Source of the DNA: Campylobacterota bacterium | GTDB taxonomy: Bacteria; Campylobacterota; Campylobacteria; Campylobacterales; Sulfurovaceae | Length of the DNA: 18,136 nucleotides | Assembly: GCA_003646505.1 (NCBI GenBank) | Contig: QMKT01000014.1 | Span: forward strand, 1-18,136 | Direction: 5' to 3' | Shown here: positions 16,353 through 18,136 of the stretch, one piece after another | Layout: every line of letters starts with the position of its first letter | Numbering within the stretch: position 1 is the first letter of the stretch | The notes under the pieces: generated by a model | What the model was told of the DNA's origin: nothing | The model's database searches: none | The model's input: only the letters and a program-made list of their open reading frames with translations | Made by a program: the position numbers and the translations under genes

Positions 16353-17744
16353 TTAGCTATTTTGAGTCTCTAGCCAAACCTTCAAACTCTCCACCTGCTC
16401 CAAAGTCCTCACAGTTGCAGTACCACCCTCAGACTGACGTGCATTCATAGATGCGCGGTTATCAAGAAGTGCAACCACCCCTTCACCTATACGCTCATCT
16501 ATACTTTGTAGATCTTCCAAAGAAAGTTCAGAGATGTCTAATCCCTTTTCCTCAGCCAAGTTTACAGCATTACCTGTAATGTGATAAGCATCACGGAATG
16601 GTAAATTTGCTTCTTTTACGAGGTAGTCAGCAAGGTCTGTAGCACTCAGGTGTCCCATCATACATGCTTTTTCCATCTGTACTACATTGACTGTCATATC
16701 TACTATCATCTCTTCAAGTACTTGCAGTGAAAGTGTTGCTGTTCTTACTGAATCAAACACACCTTCTTTGTCTTCCTGCATGTCTTTGTTGTAGGCAAGT
16801 GGTAGCCCTTTCATCACAGTAAGAAGTGCTACAAGGTTACCATTTACACGTCCCGTTTTACCACGTAGCAGTTCAGGGATATCAGGATTTTTCTTTTGTG
16901 GCATGATGGAAGAACCTGTTGCATGTCTATCAGAAAGTGTGACCCATCTAAATTCACTTGCAGACCACAAAATGAGTTCTTCACTCAAACGGCTCATATG
17001 CATCATCATCGTACTGATGTTAAAGAGTATCTCCAGTGCAAAGTCTCTGTCACTGACTGTATCAAGACAATTCAGTGTTGGTGCATTGAAACCCAATTTA
17101 TCAGAAGTGATCTGACGAGAAATGTTGTGAGGCGTACCAGCCAAAGCAGCACAACCAATAGGAGAATAATTGTTACGTTCATAAGAACTCACAAAACGCT
17201 CATAATCACGTTTAAACATACTTGCATAGGCCATCATATGGTAACCAAAGTTGATAGGCTGAGCATGTTGTAAATGTGTCATACCTGGGAGCATTACTTC
17301 TGCATTTTTTTCTGCCACAGCAACAAGGGTTCTAATGTTTTCTAAAAGTAGATCAGCAATGGTTTTTGTATTATTTTGCACATAAAGTCTAAAGTCAAGT
17401 GCTACCTGATCATTACGGCTGCGTGCAGTATGTAAACGTTTACCCGCATCTCCTACTTTCTCAGTCAATCTTCCTTCTATTGCCATGTGAATATCTTCAT
17501 CATCACCATCAAGTTTAAATACACCGGACTCTACTTCACCCAGTATCTCATACAACCCACCTTCAATCTTTTCATAATCTTCTTTAGAGATGATTTCCTG
17601 CTCACAAAGCATATATGCATGGGCACGTGAACCTTCTATATCTTCTCTATAAAGAACCTTATCAAAAGGTAATGAATTATTAAGATCTTGAAGTAGTTTT
17701 GAACTTTTTTCTGAGATTCTTGCAGATGCAATTTTTTTAGCCAT
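16353..17744 (-). CDS. argH: Argininosuccinate lyase
   Basis: ArgH splits argininosuccinate into arginine and fumarate, the last step of arginine synthesis. The 463-residue length is typical of the fumarase/aspartase superfamily member. Conserved stretches are [13 protein letters not shown] (105-117), THLQHAQP (156-163, general acid H160), the [14 protein letters not shown] region, and the flexible signature loop [12 protein letters not shown] (277-288) with the catalytic serine. AGGA lies about 8 nt before the ATG. It converges on the CYTH gene with 47 nt between them. No other arginine gene is in the window, so it is a stand-alone gene here. Confidence 0.97.
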   Translation of the reverse strand: MAKKIASARISEKSSKLLQDLNNSLPFDKVLYREDIEGSRAHAYMLCEQEIISKEDYEKIEGGLYEILGEVESGVFKLDGDDEDIHMAIEGRLTEKVGDAGKRLHTARSRNDQVALDFRLYVQNNTKTIADLLLENIRTLVAVAEKNAEVMLPGMTHLQHAQPINFGYHMMAYASMFKRDYERFVSSYERNNYSPIGCAALAGTPHNISRQITSDKLGFNAPTLNCLDTVSDRDFALEILFNISTMMMHMSRLSEELILWSASEFRWVTLSDRHATGSSIMPQKKNPDIPELLRGKTGRVNGNLVALLTVMKGLPLAYNKDMQEDKEGVFDSVRTATLSLQVLEEMIVDMTVNVVQMEKACMMGHLSATDLADYLVKEANLPFRDAYHITGNAVNLAEEKGLDISELSLEDLQSIDERIGEGVVALLDNRASMNARQSEGGTATVRTLEQVESLKVWLETQNS

Positions 17745-17776
17745 GATGGTTTCCTGATATGTTTATAATTAAAAGT

Positions 17777-17782
17777 ATTTTA
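17777..17782 (-). promoter_or_regulatory. Possible -10 box for argH
   Basis: TAAAAT (in GATAAAATAC) on the minus strand, 33 nt before the argH ATG, with AT-rich flanks. A fair but not unique match. Confidence 0.3.
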
Positions 17783-17813
17783 TCGTAATATTCGTATGAT
17801 TAGGTTTTAGAAA

Positions 17814-17925
17814 ATGAAGAAGTAAAAGGCAGCCCAAACTAATGAACTTAAAAAAGAAATTTACAAATTTGGACAAGGCGTAAAACTTGTTCAATTAGAA
17901 TGTTTAAAATAACTACCTTTTGTAA
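17814..17925 (+). pseudogene. Direct repeat copy 1: broken short peptide gene
   Basis: A plus-strand frame starts ATG at 17814, meets a stop at codon 4, and then reads on to 17912 as ...NELKKEIYKFGQGVKLVQLECLK. Bases 17856-17886 match copy 2 (18066-18096) at 28 of 31 positions. The 3' motif CCTTTTGTAA (17916-17925) is shared too but displaced by about 13 nt, as if by an insertion. A TATAAT lies at 17764-17769 on this strand. The protein family is not recognised. Confidence 0.5.
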
Positions 17926-18017
17926 GTGAATTATATCATTTTTTCATTAAATTATCATTAAAAGTCATAATAAACTTCAAAAAAAATGATGTATGATGTT
18001 ATTATAGCCATCAGTAA

Positions 18018-18125
18018 AGGGGTAAATTAAACCGAAGAAAAAAGACAGAAACCGAGCAAAACAAGGAAGTTTACAATTTTGGACAAGGAGTAAAACATAT
18101 AACCCAGCTAAATTGCCTTTTGTAA
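18018..18125 (+). pseudogene. Direct repeat copy 2: short open peptide frame without a normal start
   Basis: The plus strand is open for 35 codons before a stop at 18123-18125, reading ...TETEQNKEVYNFGQGVKHITQLNCLL, but has no ATG, GTG or TTG near the AAAGGGG at 18016-18022. It matches copy 1 at DNA and peptide level (shared E-I/V-Y-x-FGQGVK and QLxCL). It could be a decayed small gene, the tail of a larger lost gene, or a repeat whose conservation is at RNA level. Between the copies (17926-18017) I see only AT-rich sequence with TATTAT near 18000. Confidence 0.45.
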
Positions 18126-18136
18126 TACAATTATAA

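Overview
The window looks like a chromosomal segment of a Campylobacterota (epsilonproteobacterial) organism, most like Sulfurovum/Sulfurimonas. The basis is low GC, T-rich promoters with TATAAT -10 boxes, and the block serA-rpsA-aroA/ispH-pheT-pheS with divergent hinT. From memory, the same neighbourhood occurs in Helicobacter pylori and Campylobacter jejuni. I could not run a database search, so genus level is inference.

Left edge (1-3347): a remnant of a tripartite efflux locus on the minus strand. The RND inner-membrane pump is encoded as two consecutive open frames, an N-terminal half (TM1-TM6) and a C-terminal half (from TM7, running off the window), joined by a one-base TAATG overlap. 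Upstream is about 340 nt that still reads as broken pieces of a membrane-fusion protein gene.

Core (3348-12365): housekeeping genes on the minus strand. pheS, pheT, ispH and aroA are fused by ATGA overlaps or a 1-nt gap and look like one operon for Phe-tRNA charging, isoprenoid and aromatic precursor synthesis. rpsA follows with its own strong promoter, then serA (serine biosynthesis) behind a 158-nt gap containing three hairpins.

Right part (12366-17744): hinT (+) diverges from pheS and converges on an ABC-F ATPase gene (-), with a 16-bp perfect hairpin between them. A 68-aa small protein gene (+) diverges from the ABC-F gene. An OsmC-family gene (-) and a CYTH/triphosphatase gene (+) diverge around a 14-bp perfect palindrome. 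argH (-) follows.

Right edge (17745-18136): no intact gene, but two diverged direct repeats 210 bp apart that read as fragments of the same short peptide (core FGQGVK). These repeats, the split RND pump with decayed partner, the structured serA leader and the osmC/CYTH palindrome are the items worth checking. Most of the window is ordinary conserved chromosome. I see no phage, insertion sequence with transposase, CRISPR array, rRNA or tRNA.
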